Source: Flaccisagitta enflata (lineage: Eukaryota > Chaetognatha > Sagittoidea > Aphragmophora). Taken from it: a stretch of 64,000 nucleotides of DNA. Shown one piece after another: positions 14,077-25,018 of this stretch. The position numbers were made by a program, and so were the translations under genes. Numbering within the stretch: the first letter of the stretch is position 1; each line of letters opens with the position of its first letter. The stretch covers positions 79,670,001 through 79,734,000 of the forward strand of contig OZ231127.1 in NCBI GenBank assembly GCA_965153355.1. The letters run 5' to 3'. A model generated the notes under the pieces. It had not been told where the DNA came from. It saw nothing but the letters and a program-made list of their open reading frames with translations, and did not search any database.

Positions 14077-14079
<3 letters not shown>

Positions 14080-14121
<42 letters not shown>

Positions 14122-14200
14122 AAAAAAACAAAAACAAAAACAAAACAAAAACAAAACAAAAAACAAAAAACAAAAACAAAATAAAACAAAAAAACAAACG
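14080..14200. repeat. Poly(A) and A/C-rich tract
   Basis: About 40 consecutive A, followed by CAAAAA-type units. Confidence 0.95.
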
Positions 14201-14264
14201 ATTTTGTCACATTTGAAAACAGTACCGTATTACGAAAATTCGTTTATTTATTTACGTTTTACAG

Positions 14265-14312
14265 ATGGAGAAATATTTCGCGGATTTTTGGAAGTTGGTC
14301 GACGACTTTCAG
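14265..14312 (+). CDS. Gene 1 exon 5: FW motif exon
   Basis: Acceptor CGTTTTACAG|ATGG, donor TTTCAG|GTGACA, 16 codons, phase 0. Peptide MEKYFADFWKLVDDFQ is almost entirely the repeat motif. Confidence 0.75.
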
Positions 14313-14528
14313 GTGACAAAAAAAGATATTTGTTAGTTACAGATATCGATAGTATAGCATGTCGTAGTGTAGCCAATATCATAGTAATGCGTAGAAGAAA
14401 GGGCGTTGAGACTTTTTTCCCGATTTCGTCTGTTGTTTGTTTGGAGTTCAATATTTGCCAAAAAAATGCCAACGGACATCGATATGCATAATTGAGTCAA
14501 TCGACTTTTGCTCCTTTCTCTGTTTTAG

Positions 14529-14585
14529 ATGGAAACCAACTTCCGCGACTTTTGGAAAATGGTCCAGGATGGAATTAATGATCAG
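14529..14585 (+). CDS. Gene 1 exon 6: FW motif exon
   Basis: Acceptor CTGTTTTAG|ATGG, donor GATCAG|GTAAAC, 19 codons, phase 0. Peptide METNFRDFWKMVQDGINDQ. Very similar to exon 5 (MExxFxDFWK), suggesting exon duplication. Confidence 0.78.
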
Positions 14586-14764
14586 GTAAACAAACAAACA
14601 TTCAAAAAGAAAATGATGTCGTAAAAATCACAAACCTGAACCAAAAAAAAAAAAAGTCATGAAATCTACATTAGCTTCCTTAGCTTCCTTGTTTCTTTAT
14701 CCTCTTTTTGGTCTACACCTCCAACATCCTGCCTGATCTCATCGCCCAATGCACCTCCAAAATA

Positions 14765-14941
14765 CAGTGAAACCCCGCTCTAACGGACCCGCCACCGACG
14801 GAATTCCGCCTATACCAGATGTAAATTCATAGTCTCTTCAAGTTGATTTCTTTTATTTCCTTTGTTGGCAATAGCAGAAGTCCGTCTATAACAAAAGAAA
14901 ATTATTGGTCCACTGAAATCCTTTAGAGCGGGGTTCAACTG
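14765..14941. mobile_element. TA-flanked MITE 3 (pogo/Tigger-like ends)
   Basis: A 177-bp element with left end CAGTGAAACCCCGCTCTAAC and complementary right end GAGCGGGGTTCAACTG, flanked by TA at 14763-14764 and 14942-14943. The CAGT(T/G)(G/A)AACCCCGCT type of end is typical of pogo/Tigger-related elements (family knowledge). It lies in intron 6 of gene 1. Confidence 0.85.
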
Positions 14942-15005
14942 TACCCCCTTCCTCAATGCACTTTACCGTATGCCTCTTGCTCATTCCCTAATTCTCTTTT
15001 TTTCC

Positions 15006-15160
15006 CTTCTTCTTCTTCTTCTTCTTCTTCTTCTTCTTCTTCTTCTTCTTCTTCTTCTTCTTCTTCTTCTTCTTCTTCTTCTTCTTCTTCTTCTTCTTCT
15101 TCTTCTTCTTCTTCTTCTTCTTCTTCTTCTTCTTCTTCTTCTTCTTCTTCTTCTTCTTCT
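15006..15160. repeat. (CTT)n microsatellite
   Basis: Pure trinucleotide array ending about 25 bp before the exon 7 acceptor. Confidence 0.97.
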
Positions 15161-15185
15161 AGCGTCATTGATCTTTCCGTTCCAG

Positions 15186-15242
15186 GCGGAGCTGTTTAAC
15201 GGTCATTTCTGGAAATCCGTCCACAGAGAGCACTCACGTTGA
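15186..15242 (+). CDS. Gene 1 exon 7: FW motif exon with in-frame stop (optional)
   Basis: Acceptor GATCTTTCCGTTCCAG|GCGG is good. In phase 0 the exon reads AELFNGHFWKSVHREHSR then TGA. The motif match (FNGHFWKSV) is clear, but there is no usable donor before the stop; TCAC|GTTGAC would leave phase 1 and exon 8 is not open in that phase. It is therefore either an alternative terminal exon giving a protein of about 266 residues, or a decayed exon. Exons 6 and 8 are both phase 0, so skipping it keeps the frame. Confidence 0.5.
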   Translation, partial: AELFNGHFWKSVHREHSR

Positions 15243-15244
15243 CT

Positions 15245-15725
15245 AGGGGAAGGGGGAGAGGGGGAGAGGGGAAAAGGGGGGTGGGAGGGGGAATAGGAAG
15301 AGGAGGCGGAGGAGGAGGAATAACTAACACGCACACATGTCCATGTTTAAGTTGGAGAGGGAGAGAGAGGGGAAGGGCAAGAGAGGGGGAGGGGGTAGAA
15401 GAAGAGGAAAAGGAGAAGTAAGTAAAACGCCCACATGTCCACGTTTAAGTGACTCAATGAGGTCAATTCTTGAGAAGCGCATTTTTTTTTCTGTTCGGAA
15501 ATGACTATTGATCTTCAGCTTAACGAGAATCACGGGGGGTGAATCTCTCGGGGGGGGGGGGGGGGTAGTACTGTTTAACGAGAATCAAGGGGGTAAATTT
15601 CTTGGGGCGGGGGGGGGGGGGGTTGCCTAACGAGAATCACGGAGGTGAATCTCTCCTGGCGGGAGGACTAGTTTAATTTTGAAGAACGGTGTGAAAATGA
15701 ATCATGGGGTGGGGGGGGGGGGGAT
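15245..15725. repeat. G-rich tandem duplications
   Basis: GGGGGAGAGG-type purine tracts contain two copies of a CGC(A/C)CACATGTCCA segment (15331 and 15429). Then three loose units of AACGAGAATCA(C/A)GG followed by poly(G) runs (15521-15640), spaced about 65-70 bp. Confidence 0.7.
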
Positions 15726-15959
15726 TTTCTATCAAGGAAAAGTCAGAGTGATTATGTTGGGCGGCAACTTTTAGAGATGAATTGGTGAAAGAAGGTGCTG
15801 AGAAAATTAATTATGAGCGTATTGGCTATGAGAAATATGGTCGCAATCGACAAATAACCATGGCAAAGAAAAAAAAGACAGTAATTTCAATGTCCTCTTA
15901 CGCACTCATTTTTTTTGATCTGCTTAAAATCCGTTTAAGTAGTAATAGTAAATCAGCAA

Positions 15960-16400
15960 AGAAATCAGAACTCAAAAAAGTCAATTTTTGAGCCCGTAGC
16001 ATCATTTTTTGTAAAAAAAAAAAAAATCGGAAATTAAAGAAGGGAAAAAACTCCATATTTACAACTTTTAGAAAATTCATTTTGACAACTTTACAAAAAT
16101 TGATGCTACAGGTACAAAAATGAACTTTTTTGAGTTCTGATTTTTTTTTAGTCACAATATCAACATACTATGAACGCCTGAGAATATTTTTCAGGCTGTT
16201 CAAAAAAGTAAGCTTGCAGTTACAATTCTATGTCAAGTGAAAATCATACGCCATTGGCGAATCATCATTTGAAAAATTATGCAAAAATTGTCGCCACAGC
16301 CACAAAAATCAACTTTTTTATGTTCTGATTTTTTTGCTGAATCACAAATTTGTCATACTACTACCACCTAAAAGGTTTTAAAGTTATTCCAAAAAATGGG
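15960..16400. repeat. Diverged inverted and direct copies of an AT-rich segment
   Basis: The segment around TCAGAACTCAAAAAAGTCA (15966) recurs inverted as TGAACTTTTTTGAGTTCTGA (16122-16141) and again as CAACTTTTTTATGTTCTGAT (16310). It looks like a decayed foldback repeat; no ends were defined. Confidence 0.5.
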
Positions 16401-16554
16401 CTTGTTGTGCCACTTTGAAAATCACTGTCTTTTTTATTTTTGCCATAGTTAATGATGGATAAGGGATTAAGGGAAGTTGATCGGAATCAGGATAGACTTT
16501 AAATCAATGATTTAAGCATGAAATGGGCGAGGCGAAGTGAGGCGAATTGGAAGC

Positions 16555-16790
16555 AGAAAAAGTAATTGCACTTAAAAAACCTTAAGCACGGGGACGGGGG
16601 AGGGGGGGATAATTGGAGACAGATAAAGTAATTACACTTAAAAAACCTTAAGCACGGGGATGGGGGAGGGGGGATAATTGGAGACAGAAAAAGTAATTGC
16701 ACTTAAAAAACCTCAAGGACGGGAATGGGGGAGGGGGGGGGATAATTGGAGACTGTAAAAGTAACCGCACTCAAAAATCCTCAAGTGCAC
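16555..16790. repeat. Minisatellite, about 66-bp unit, four copies
   Basis: Units begin near 16561, 16628, 16692 and 16760 with AGTAATTGCACTTAAAAAAC, continue CCTTAAGCACGGGG and a G-run, and end ATAATTGGAGACAG. Confidence 0.85.
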
Positions 16791-17212
16791 CTGAATACAG
16801 GAATCCTAGCAGAGATAAGTCTTCAAGGGTCTGACTCTCAGTTGGGCCATCTGTATATCTTTCTGTTTGACTGTCTACCGCTCTGTCTGTCTGTCTAATT
16901 GTCTGTATCATGGCCTGTTCTGAACTCTGCCCGTCTTATCATCGGTCCGTCTGTTTACCCCTCTGGTCTTTCCGTCCGTCCATCTGTCTTTGAGACCGTC
17001 TGTCAGTCTCTTTCTGCCTCTGTGGTTGGTTACGTGTCTGCTTCTCATCAGCCATCAATGAGTTAAAACGTCATCGAAAATGCAAAACAGAGACGAGTGA
17101 GGAAAAGACAAGAAAAAAAAGAAGAGGAACGAAATGAATGAGTTTCGAGTGAAAGCTGATATATAGAAAGAGAGAAAAAAAGAAGAAGAGTGAATGACAA
17201 GAAGTGGGAAAA

Positions 17213-17378
17213 CAAGGCCGGATACACGGCCATCAGTTGCGGACGGGTGGGCAGGGGCGGAAATGCGCGTTTTCCCACTTTTCGACTCGATGGTTACGGA
17301 CGGACCGACCGACCGATGGACCGACCGACCGACGGACGGACAAAGCCTCTTATAGAGTTTCGTGTCCGCAACTAACAA
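17213..17378 (+). mobile_element. Family A element, reference copy
   Basis: AACAAGGCCGGATACACGGC, CATCAGTTGCGGACGGGTGG, CACTTTTCGACTCGATGG, a GGAC/CGACC array, GAGTTTCGTGTCCGCAACTA. Each end can fold on itself (GGCCGGATACACGGCC on the left; GTTGCGGAC near the left pairs with GTCCGCAAC on the right). No open frame of note. Confidence 0.85.
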
Positions 17379-17382
17379 GTGA

Positions 17383-17470
17383 GGGCGTGTATCAAGCAAC
17401 GAAATTTATCACAATCATTCCCGTTAAACGCGTTTACAGCGTGAACACATTCATGAATTCCAACTAGCCA
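17383..17470 (+). mobile_element. hAT-like GAGCG MITE, left fragment
   Basis: GTGAGGGCGTGTATCAAGCA, then CGCGTTTACAGCGTGAACAC and ATTCATGAATTCCAACT match the left part of the elements at 29966 and 40413. It starts next to the end of the preceding family A copy. Confidence 0.6.
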
Positions 17471-17545
17471 CGCGGGCGTGAGCAAAGTGAGTGAAACCTT
17501 TAGAATGGAATGAGTTGAGTGCTGTAGAGGGTCTGAGCAGAGTGA

Positions 17546-17806
17546 GGGGGCGTTTCTAGTCTAAGACGATCGCGTTTTGAAAGGGCCACTCGGTCGCTCG
17601 CTATGTTTGTTTGCTCGCACCGCTCACTCCGCTCACTCGCTCCGCAGCGCTCCGCTTCGCTTCGCTTGCTTGCTCCGTTCACAGGCTCGCTCACTCACTT
17701 CGCTCACTCCCTCGTGGGACAGTTGAAATTCTTGAATATGTGTTCACACTGTTATCGCGTTTCACGGGAACAAACGCGTTTTTGGCGCTCACTAGAAACA
17801 CGCCCT
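17546..17806 (-). mobile_element. hAT-like GAGCG MITE, reverse copy
   Basis: GGGGGCGTTTCTAGTCTAAG at the left and CACTAGAAACACGCCC at the right form inverted ends. The interior is rich in CGCTCACTCCGCTCACTCG units and contains the diagnostic GGGACAGTTGAAATTCTTGA. Confidence 0.75.
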
Positions 17807-17879
17807 GAGCAGTGCAAACGAACGAAAAATGCGATTTACCCGTTTAAAACACACGATTGTCATGTGTAGAAACAGGCCC

Positions 17880-18278
17880 CAACACGGGGATGCAACGATG
17901 TGTCCACTACCAGCCAGGAAAAACTCAACAAATTTGAGACATGGCATCATCGCATCAAACTTGATCTTGCATCACCATTGTCTACGCCTTTCGATTTGAA
18001 CCATCGGACGAACGGGCAGATATGCAGATAGACCCATAGATGGACAAAAAAACTTTTTGCTAGGCCTCAAAAAGACGGACTGACAGACCGTAGGACAGAT
18101 GGTTATAACGAAAAATAGCGAATTATAGAATAGCATCTTCGATAATTGCACCACATTGGCTTCTCCATCGATATTGAAATCTCGCACCATCAATTATCTG
18201 AAGCCATGTATCAATTTGGCAAGCTGCCCACTGGCAGCGATCTATGAAAATGGACGCAAAGGGATAATACTATGAAAA
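17880..18278. other. Intronic or intergenic stretch without a gene
   Basis: No exon, tandem array or transposon end recognised. Confidence 0.35.
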
Positions 18279-18440
18279 AACAAAGCCGGATGCACGGCTA
18301 CACCATCTAGTTGCTGATGGGTAAAAGCAGTGCTGGAGAAGAATAAGATCATGAGGTCAATGCAAACCGATCGATCGATCGATATCATCATACATGGATG
18401 GATGGATTGATGTATGGATGGATGGATGGATGGTCCAACA
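18279..18440 (+). mobile_element. Family A-like fragment with GATG array
   Basis: AACAAAGCCGGATGCACGGC and AGTTGCTGATGGG match the family A left end. The tetranucleotide part is replaced by CGAT and GGAT arrays (18366-18434). The typical right end is absent. Confidence 0.5.
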
Positions 18441-19750
18441 GACCGACTGAGAGACTCGGTCAAGGGACAAGTCATTCCTCGGGAGAAGGGAGACGTCATT
18501 CATAGAAAGATGGGACAAGTCGTTGATGGTAAATGAATCGAATGACTTTCCGAATTGCGAATCTCATGAATTTCAATGAATTAACAAGGCCAACAAAAGT
18601 TTTGTAACTGAGCCAATGACGAAAAATGAATATATTCAGTTGTGGTCATACATTTACCATGCACAAGAACCAACTACCACGAAAGAAATCGCCTATCACC
18701 TCCTCATCACCATCAATTCACCCAAGGGGGGGTGCCTTTACCCACGTCTGTGGGCGATACGCAGAGTCTTTTCAGCTTTCTTTTTTTCTGGTGGTTTTCT
18801 GGTGGACAATCAGGTCGCCTACTCAGGCAGGTTACCCACTTCGGCTGGTTGCCCACACTAGTGTTTTTGGCCCTAGTCTGCTTTTAAGTAGTAAACGGAC
18901 ACGTAACTTGGTCTAGTTATTGAAATCTATCGTCGAAAAATCACCGTTTCTCCACGCAAAAATGAGTTTGATATTCATTGCTCAACAGCTGTTTTCTTGT
19001 TTTTTAGCAATATTTATGTATTAACATGCAGAGGCATACCAGAACGCATCTCAGACAATCAGGAGACGTTGAAAAAAAACGATGAAAATCAAGAAACGCA
19101 ATCCACAGAAATTACCAAAAATCCTCTCATCTTCGAACATGCAGAAGGGGTTCTTAATATGTATGCATCTGCGAGTTTCACACATATATGATAGAATATA
19201 CCAAATACTTTTTGAGGCTGTTTTCAAAAAATATTTTCTCTGTTGCGCTCCCCTCGTACCAATCGAATGTTTTCATGGTATACAAGCATAAAAATTACTG
19301 CAAAGCCAAACAGCTTCAGAAGGAAGTTCGCCGCAGCAAACGATTTTCTAGACTTAGTTTGTGTTCAATAATCATTGCCTAATTTATATAGAAAATGAAC
19401 CCGGTTAATATTTCATTGAATATATTCTTAACTAAGCTTAACTAAGCCTATTCTGACAAAATATTTGTATTTAGTGACATAGAAGTTTTAGGCATCCTCT
19501 TACTATTTTAAGCCACATTTCATTTGCTTTTTTTTCGTTTCTCTCACACTTTCCTTTCAACCACTCTTCTCAGCGGTGTTCAGCCGAGTAAACCAACGCC
19601 ATTAGCGAACCAGTGGAGGGCTTATAAAAGCCTTTCCAAATGCGTCTGTCTTATATGTATTTCTTCTCCGCACCTTTTTCTCAACATTTCACCTTTCTTG
19701 CCTTTCTTTTTTTTTTTCAATTCCATTTCCCTGTCTTTTTCTGTCTCTCT
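18441..19750. other. Stretch without recognised gene
   Basis: About 1.3 kb. Contains CAGGTCGCCTACTCAGGCAG and neighbouring short direct repeats near 18811-18858, and otherwise AT-rich unique sequence. Open frames of 60-96 codons here lack splice support. Confidence 0.35.
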
Positions 19751-19756
19751 GTCTGT

Positions 19757-20166
<410 letters not shown>

Positions 20167-20314
20167 TCTTACAATTCCATTTCCCGTCTTCATTTTCTTT
20201 TTCTTCCTTTTTCCCATTCACATTTTTAAGTGTGCCCGTGGTGAGTTGTCTTGGGACTCATGTCCTTGACAGACTATCGGGCGTTGCACCATTCTTTTCC
20301 TTATCGTCGTTCAT

Positions 20315-20323
20315 GTTGTCATT

Positions 20324-20378
<55 letters not shown>

Positions 20379-20436
20379 TCGTTTGCGTCATCGTCGTCGT
20401 CGTTGTCGTTGTCGTTATCGTTGTCGTTGTTATCAA
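20315..20436. repeat. (GTC)n microsatellite
   Basis: Trinucleotide array with GCC, GTT and GTTATC variants towards the right. Confidence 0.93.
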
Positions 20437-20550
20437 TACCACCGGGTCGATTCAGCCTTTGCTCTCACTTGTGTTACTTAATGAATAATTATACACGTTC
20501 AGGCCTTTAGGGTCATCATTCTTTCAATCACGTTCTTGCTTTTACTTCAG

Positions 20551-20598
20551 GATCACGTTGTGGATATCAAACCATTCTGGCGAAACGTTGAAGGCAAA
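20551..20598 (+). CDS. Gene 1 exon 8: FW motif exon
   Basis: Acceptor TTTTACTTCAG|GATC, donor GGCAAA|GTAAGT, 16 codons, phase 0. Peptide DHVVDIKPFWRNVEGK. It keeps the FW[KR]xV core but is the most diverged at its start. Confidence 0.7.
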
Positions 20599-20714
20599 GT
20601 AAGTAAAATTCGAAGCAGTTAGTGTACAATGTACATGACTTGAAGCCGTTGTAATGTAATGCAGGATACCAAAAGTTGAAATGAAAATTCGACGATAACA
20701 ACACATAACTGATA

Positions 20715-20826
<112 letters not shown>

Positions 20827-20844
20827 GGTTTTCCTGTGACACAG

Positions 20845-20910
20845 AAGCGGAAACCAACGCCCAAGGAAAATCTGGCGGCTGACTTCTGGAGACTAATCGA
20901 AAAATATCAG
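20845..20910 (+). CDS. Gene 1 exon 9: FW motif exon
   Basis: Acceptor CCTGTGACACAG|AAGC, donor TATCAG|GTGAGA, 22 codons, phase 0. Begins KRKPTPKENLAADFWRLIE and ends KYQ. The lead-in KRKPTPKE resembles those of exons 15 and 18. GA and CA arrays follow directly from the donor. Confidence 0.8.
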
Positions 20911-21045
<135 letters not shown>

Positions 21046-21118
21046 TATGTGAGTGGGTAGTGTTATAGTTATATAGTGAGAGTGGCTTTCAAAAACAATT
21101 TGTTGTTTGATTTGTTAG

Positions 21119-21184
21119 CAACGAAAAATGGTGGACGAAGCACTTATGGTTGGCCATTTCCTGAGAATGATCGAAAGCACTCAG
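21119..21184 (+). CDS. Gene 1 exon 10: motif exon
   Basis: Acceptor GATTTGTTAG|CAAC, donor ACTCAG|GTGAAG, 22 codons, phase 0. Begins QRKMVDEALMVGHFLRMIES. The Trp of the core is replaced by Leu (HFLRMI). A GA array starts about 10 bp past the donor. Confidence 0.75.
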
Positions 21185-21187
21185 GTG

Positions 21188-21192
<5 letters not shown>

Positions 21193-21238
<46 letters not shown>
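21193..21238. repeat. (GA)n at exon 10 donor
   Basis: GA dinucleotide array next to the donor. Confidence 0.93.
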
Positions 21239-21241
<3 letters not shown>

Positions 21242-21409
21242 AAGAAACCAACAGAGGCCGATAATAGATTTTGATATTATGATCTTGATTGGAACACTCT
21301 ATTGCCATTGACCTAAATATGAAAAGTGTCTGCGTAGTTTTTGATAAAATAAAGAAAAAGATGAAAAAAGTATTAGAAAAAAAAAGACAGACCAAGGGAA
21401 GCACATTAA

Positions 21410-21570
21410 TTCATTCCATTCATTCATTCCATTCATTCATTCCATTCATTCATTCATTCATTCATTCATTCATTTATTCATTCATTCATTCATTCATTCC
21501 ATTCATTCATTCATTCATTCATTCATTCATTCATTCATTCATTCATTCATTCATTCATTCATTCAACAAA
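21410..21570. repeat. (ATTC)n microsatellite in intron 10
   Basis: Tetranucleotide array with ATTCC variants at its left end, stopping about 20 bp before exon 11. Confidence 0.95.
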
Positions 21571-21588
21571 TTTATTCATTCATTACAG

Positions 21589-21660
21589 AGTGGCCAGAAT
21601 GAAGGCAGACCATGGGAAGCACCTTCTAGAGACTTGTGGAAACTAATCAATCAAGAGGAG
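21589..21660 (+). CDS. Gene 1 exon 11: motif exon
   Basis: Acceptor CATTACAG|AGTGG, donor GAGGAG|GTGAGC, 24 codons, phase 0. The C-terminal part reads WEAPSRDLWKLINQEE; Leu replaces the Phe before Trp, as in exon 16. Confidence 0.75.
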
Positions 21661-21832
21661 GTGAGCATTTTGAGAATTTGCATGTGATAATCAGACGGAT
21701 TTGGAAATTAAATTCGTACTTTTGGTCCGTCCATCCGTCCTTCTAAATCGTCAATTACTAGGCACTACGGGTTAACCACCCATTTCCAAAACCCTTGTAG
21801 CCCTTGTAGTCCGTGTAGTCACTAAAATGACA

Positions 21833-21933
<101 letters not shown>

Positions 21934-22014
21934 AAGCGTATGAATGAAGATATGATTTCCCCTGAAGCTCTAGCAGGCGAGTTTTTCTCGTTGACAGGCT
22001 ACGACAAGCGCCAG
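21934..22014 (+). CDS. Gene 1 exon 12: diverged motif exon
   Basis: Acceptor is the CT array plus CAG, donor CGCCAG|GTTAGT, 27 codons, phase 0. The C-terminal part is EALAGEFFSLTGYDKRQ; the lead-in KRMNEDMISP precedes it. The core Trp is replaced by Phe (EFFSL). Confidence 0.7.
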
Positions 22015-22127
22015 GTTAGTTGCTTAATTAGTCCATCCTTGCATTGTTAAGCTGCTCTCTTCACATTTTTTTTCTTGCCATTTTCCTTTTGTGTGTGTGT
22101 TCAGGTGTTTGAGGGTGTGTTTCTTTG

Positions 22128-22390
<263 letters not shown>

Positions 22391-22936
22391 ACATGGGTGG
22401 GTGTGTGTTCTGGTGGAGCCAGGGATAGAATATGTAGATTAGAGAAGCAGTTCATGCAAGCAGATTGACGATAAAAAGCGGCCAACGACTTTGAGAATAA
22501 TGATATTGTTTATCAATGCAAATTTTGAAAATGAGCACCTGGCGAAGTTTGAATAACTTATGCTGAGTATGTCGATATTGAATGTTTATCATTTGCATTT
22601 CTTTTTTGTTCAGTCATTCATACATTCATTTTTTTTCGATCGCTTTCGTTTATTCACTTTTCCTCTCACATGATATCTTACAAAAGCGTTTGACACTTTG
22701 TTTATTCAATGATAATTCGATGATAATCTTTGGAAAGTCTCTTCTATTCATTCATTGAATCATCTGTCCATCCATTATAGTATCATTCAATTATTCATTA
22801 CAGTTCCTTCTTACATTCATCTTTCTTTACTTCAATCAATTTAGATCTCCCTCACAGATCCCATTTTCATTCATTTGTAAATATATGATAGGACGATTTT
22901 TATCAGAAATATTCTGTTTAATTATCACATTTGAAG
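22391..22936. other. Intron 12, unrepeated part
   Basis: AT-rich intron with degenerate ATTC-type words; no exon seen. Confidence 0.4.
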
Positions 22937-22996
22937 GTGATTCACGATCAAGAACTTACAGCGGGGCAATTCTGGAGGATGATCGAAAAGAAGAAG
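22937..22996 (+). CDS. Gene 1 exon 13: FW motif exon, triplet I position 1
   Basis: Acceptor CACATTTGAAG|GTGA is weak in pyrimidines but the phase and motif fit; donor AAGAAG|GTGAGA. 20 codons, phase 0: VIHDQELTAGQFWRMIEKKK. Confidence 0.72.
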
Positions 22997-23280
22997 GTGA
23001 GAGATTGTGATAGCTTGTGATAGCTTGTGACAGCTTGTGATAGCTTGTAAATGATCATAATTGATATCGTATACTTATTATTTCATTCGAAAGTGGGTGT
23101 TTTGCTCCATATCCCACTGAATTCGTATACACATCTGCAATTGAACTTTCTCAAAAGAAAAACAAAACAAAAAATCAAAAACAAAACAACTTTCATCTGC
23201 TAATGATAGCTTCGACTCAAGGGACTTTAAAAGTCTTCTTATACCACATCTTTTCCCATAACTTTTTATTTACTTTACAG

Positions 23281-23355
23281 AATTCGGCTGAAGGGGAAAT
23301 CAAATTTGTCGCAGATTCAACGGGAAATGTCTTCAGGAAATTCAAAGGCTATGAG
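23281..23355 (+). CDS. Gene 1 exon 14: GNxF-type exon, triplet I position 2
   Basis: Acceptor TTTACTTTACAG|AATT, donor TATGAG|GTAAAA, 25 codons, phase 0. Contains GEIKFVADSTGNVFRKFKGY. It lacks the FW core but is clearly paralogous to exon 17 (GEIQFTADKNGNIFKNVKGY). Confidence 0.8.
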
Positions 23356-23406
23356 GTAAAAAAAAGCTATGAGGTGTAAAAAAGCTTTGCGGGAAAAAAA
23401 GCTTTG

Positions 23407-23448
<42 letters not shown>

Positions 23449-23480
23449 GAGGAAAGAAAAGCGTTGAGGTAAAAAAACGA
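23340..23480. repeat. Donor-proximal duplications and poly(A) tract
   Basis: The exon 14 end GCTATGAGGTAAAAAAAAGC recurs as GCTATGAGGTGTAAAAAAGC and in decayed GCTTTGCGG and GCGTTGAGGTAAAAAA forms, with about 40 A at 23409-23444. It resembles an early, small version of the splice-site amplification in intron 15. Confidence 0.65.
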
Positions 23481-23633
23481 ACTAGATATTGGAGATCATC
23501 ATTCATCATTTTCGCGCCGAAGCCACAAACACGACAGTGCAGAGCTGCACATTCTGTATAAACTGGCTAGAGACGTATTTGTCGAAAATATTCGTCAACC
23601 AAATTGTAAATCAAATCGAATTCCTCTCTTCAG

Positions 23634-23711
23634 GTTCGTGGCAAAAGAAAAGAATCCATGGCTGACGCAAAAATGGTTAACCAATTCTTTGAAATGGTCG
23701 ACCAAGAACAG
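23634..23711 (+). CDS. Gene 1 exon 15: FF motif exon, triplet I position 3
   Basis: Acceptor TTCCTCTCTTCAG|GTTC, donor GAACAG|GTGACA, 26 codons, phase 0. Contains basic VRGKRKES, then MADAKMVNQFFEMVDQEQ. Paralogous to exon 18. Its last bases and donor are the seed of the following minisatellite. Confidence 0.8.
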
Positions 23712-24498
23712 GTGACAAAAACAGAGTGACTGACAACAGGTGACTTAAATAAGAGTGACCAAGAACAGGTGACTAAAACAAGAGTGACCAAGAACAGATA
23801 ACAAAAACAAAGTGACCAACAACAGGTGACAAAAACAAGAGTGACCAAGAACAGGTGACAAAAACAGAGTGACCAACAACAAGTGACAAAAACAGAGTGA
23901 CCAAGAACAGGTGACAAAAACAGTAACAAACAACAGGTGACAATAACCAAGTGACCAACAGCAGGTGATAAAAATAGAATGACCAACAACATGTGACAAA
24001 AATAGAGTGAACAACAACAGAGTGATAACAAAAACAGAGTGACCGACAACCAGTGACAAAAGCAGATTGACCAACAACAGATGACAATAATCGAGTGACC
24101 AACAACAGGTGACAAAAACAGAGTGACCAACAACAGGTGATAAAAACAGAGTGACCGAAAACAGGTGACAAATACATAGTGACCAAAAACAGGTGACAAA
24201 AACAGTGACCAAAAACAGGTGACAAAAACAGTGACCAACAAAAGGTGACAAATACAGAGTGACCAAAAACAGGTGACAAAAACAGAGTGACCAACAACAA
24301 GTGACAAAAAGGGACCAAAAACACGTGAAAAAAACCAAGTGACCAACAGCAGGTGACAAAAACCAAGTGACCAACAACAGGTGACAATAACCGAGTGACC
24401 AACAACATGTGACAGAACTCGATTGACCGAGAACAGGTGACAAAACAAAGTGACCAAGAACAGGTGACAAAAACAGAGTGACCAAGAACAGGTGACAA
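23700..24498. repeat. 28-bp minisatellite derived from exon 15 donor
   Basis: About 28 units of roughly 28 bp. Each unit combines GTGACCAAC(or G)AACAG and GTGACAAAAACAGA. The first unit overlaps the exon 15 end (GACCAAGAACAG|GTGACA), so every unit carries a copy of the exon end and 5' splice site. Unit count is span divided by unit length. The minus-strand open frames of up to 281 codons here are artefacts of this array. Confidence 0.92.
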
Positions 24499-24829
24499 TA
24501 TCTCATCAACGAAACATATTCAATATGCAAATGGATCAATGATATTACGCATTTGCCATTGATTACGTATATTTTTGTTTTTGTCTTCATTTTTTTTTGT
24601 CTAATAATTCATGTTTTGCAATTTGGCATTGAAGAAATTGACATTTTGCAATAGTAACAAATAAAAGAGCCGGTAATTCACTGCTGACTTTATTTGATAT
24701 TTGTCCAAAGATTCATATTCAATATAAGCGAGAAATTAGATACACATGGTAAATTTCATTTACATTTTTGCATTGGGTTGAAATCACATATGCAATATAA
24801 CAAGTTTATCTTTCTCTTTCATTCGACAG

Positions 24830-24895
24830 AAAAACACCGAGTCTAGCGCAGAAATCTTCGGCGGGGACTTGTGGAGGATGATCAATGAATCCAAG
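24830..24895 (+). CDS. Gene 1 exon 16: LW motif exon, triplet II position 1
   Basis: Acceptor TTTCATTCGACAG|AAAA, donor TCCAAG|GTCAGT, 22 codons, phase 0. Reads KNTESSAEIFGGDLWRMINE then SK. Confidence 0.8.
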
Positions 24896-24899
24896 GTCA

Positions 24900-24970
24900 G
24901 TTTATCACTAAATCAATCAATCAATGACTCAATCAATCAATCAATCAACTAATCAATCAATAGATAAGTG

Positions 24971-25018
<48 letters not shown>

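Noticed and set aside
23712-24498. CRISPR-like regular direct repeats
   Set aside because: Units are contiguous with no unique spacers, and the window is eukaryotic.
23630-24590. Minus-strand frames of 241-281 codons with repeated CHLLLVTLF-like words
   Set aside because: All three minus frames are open because the 28-bp minisatellite lacks stops in that strand; the plus strand holds the real exon and donor.
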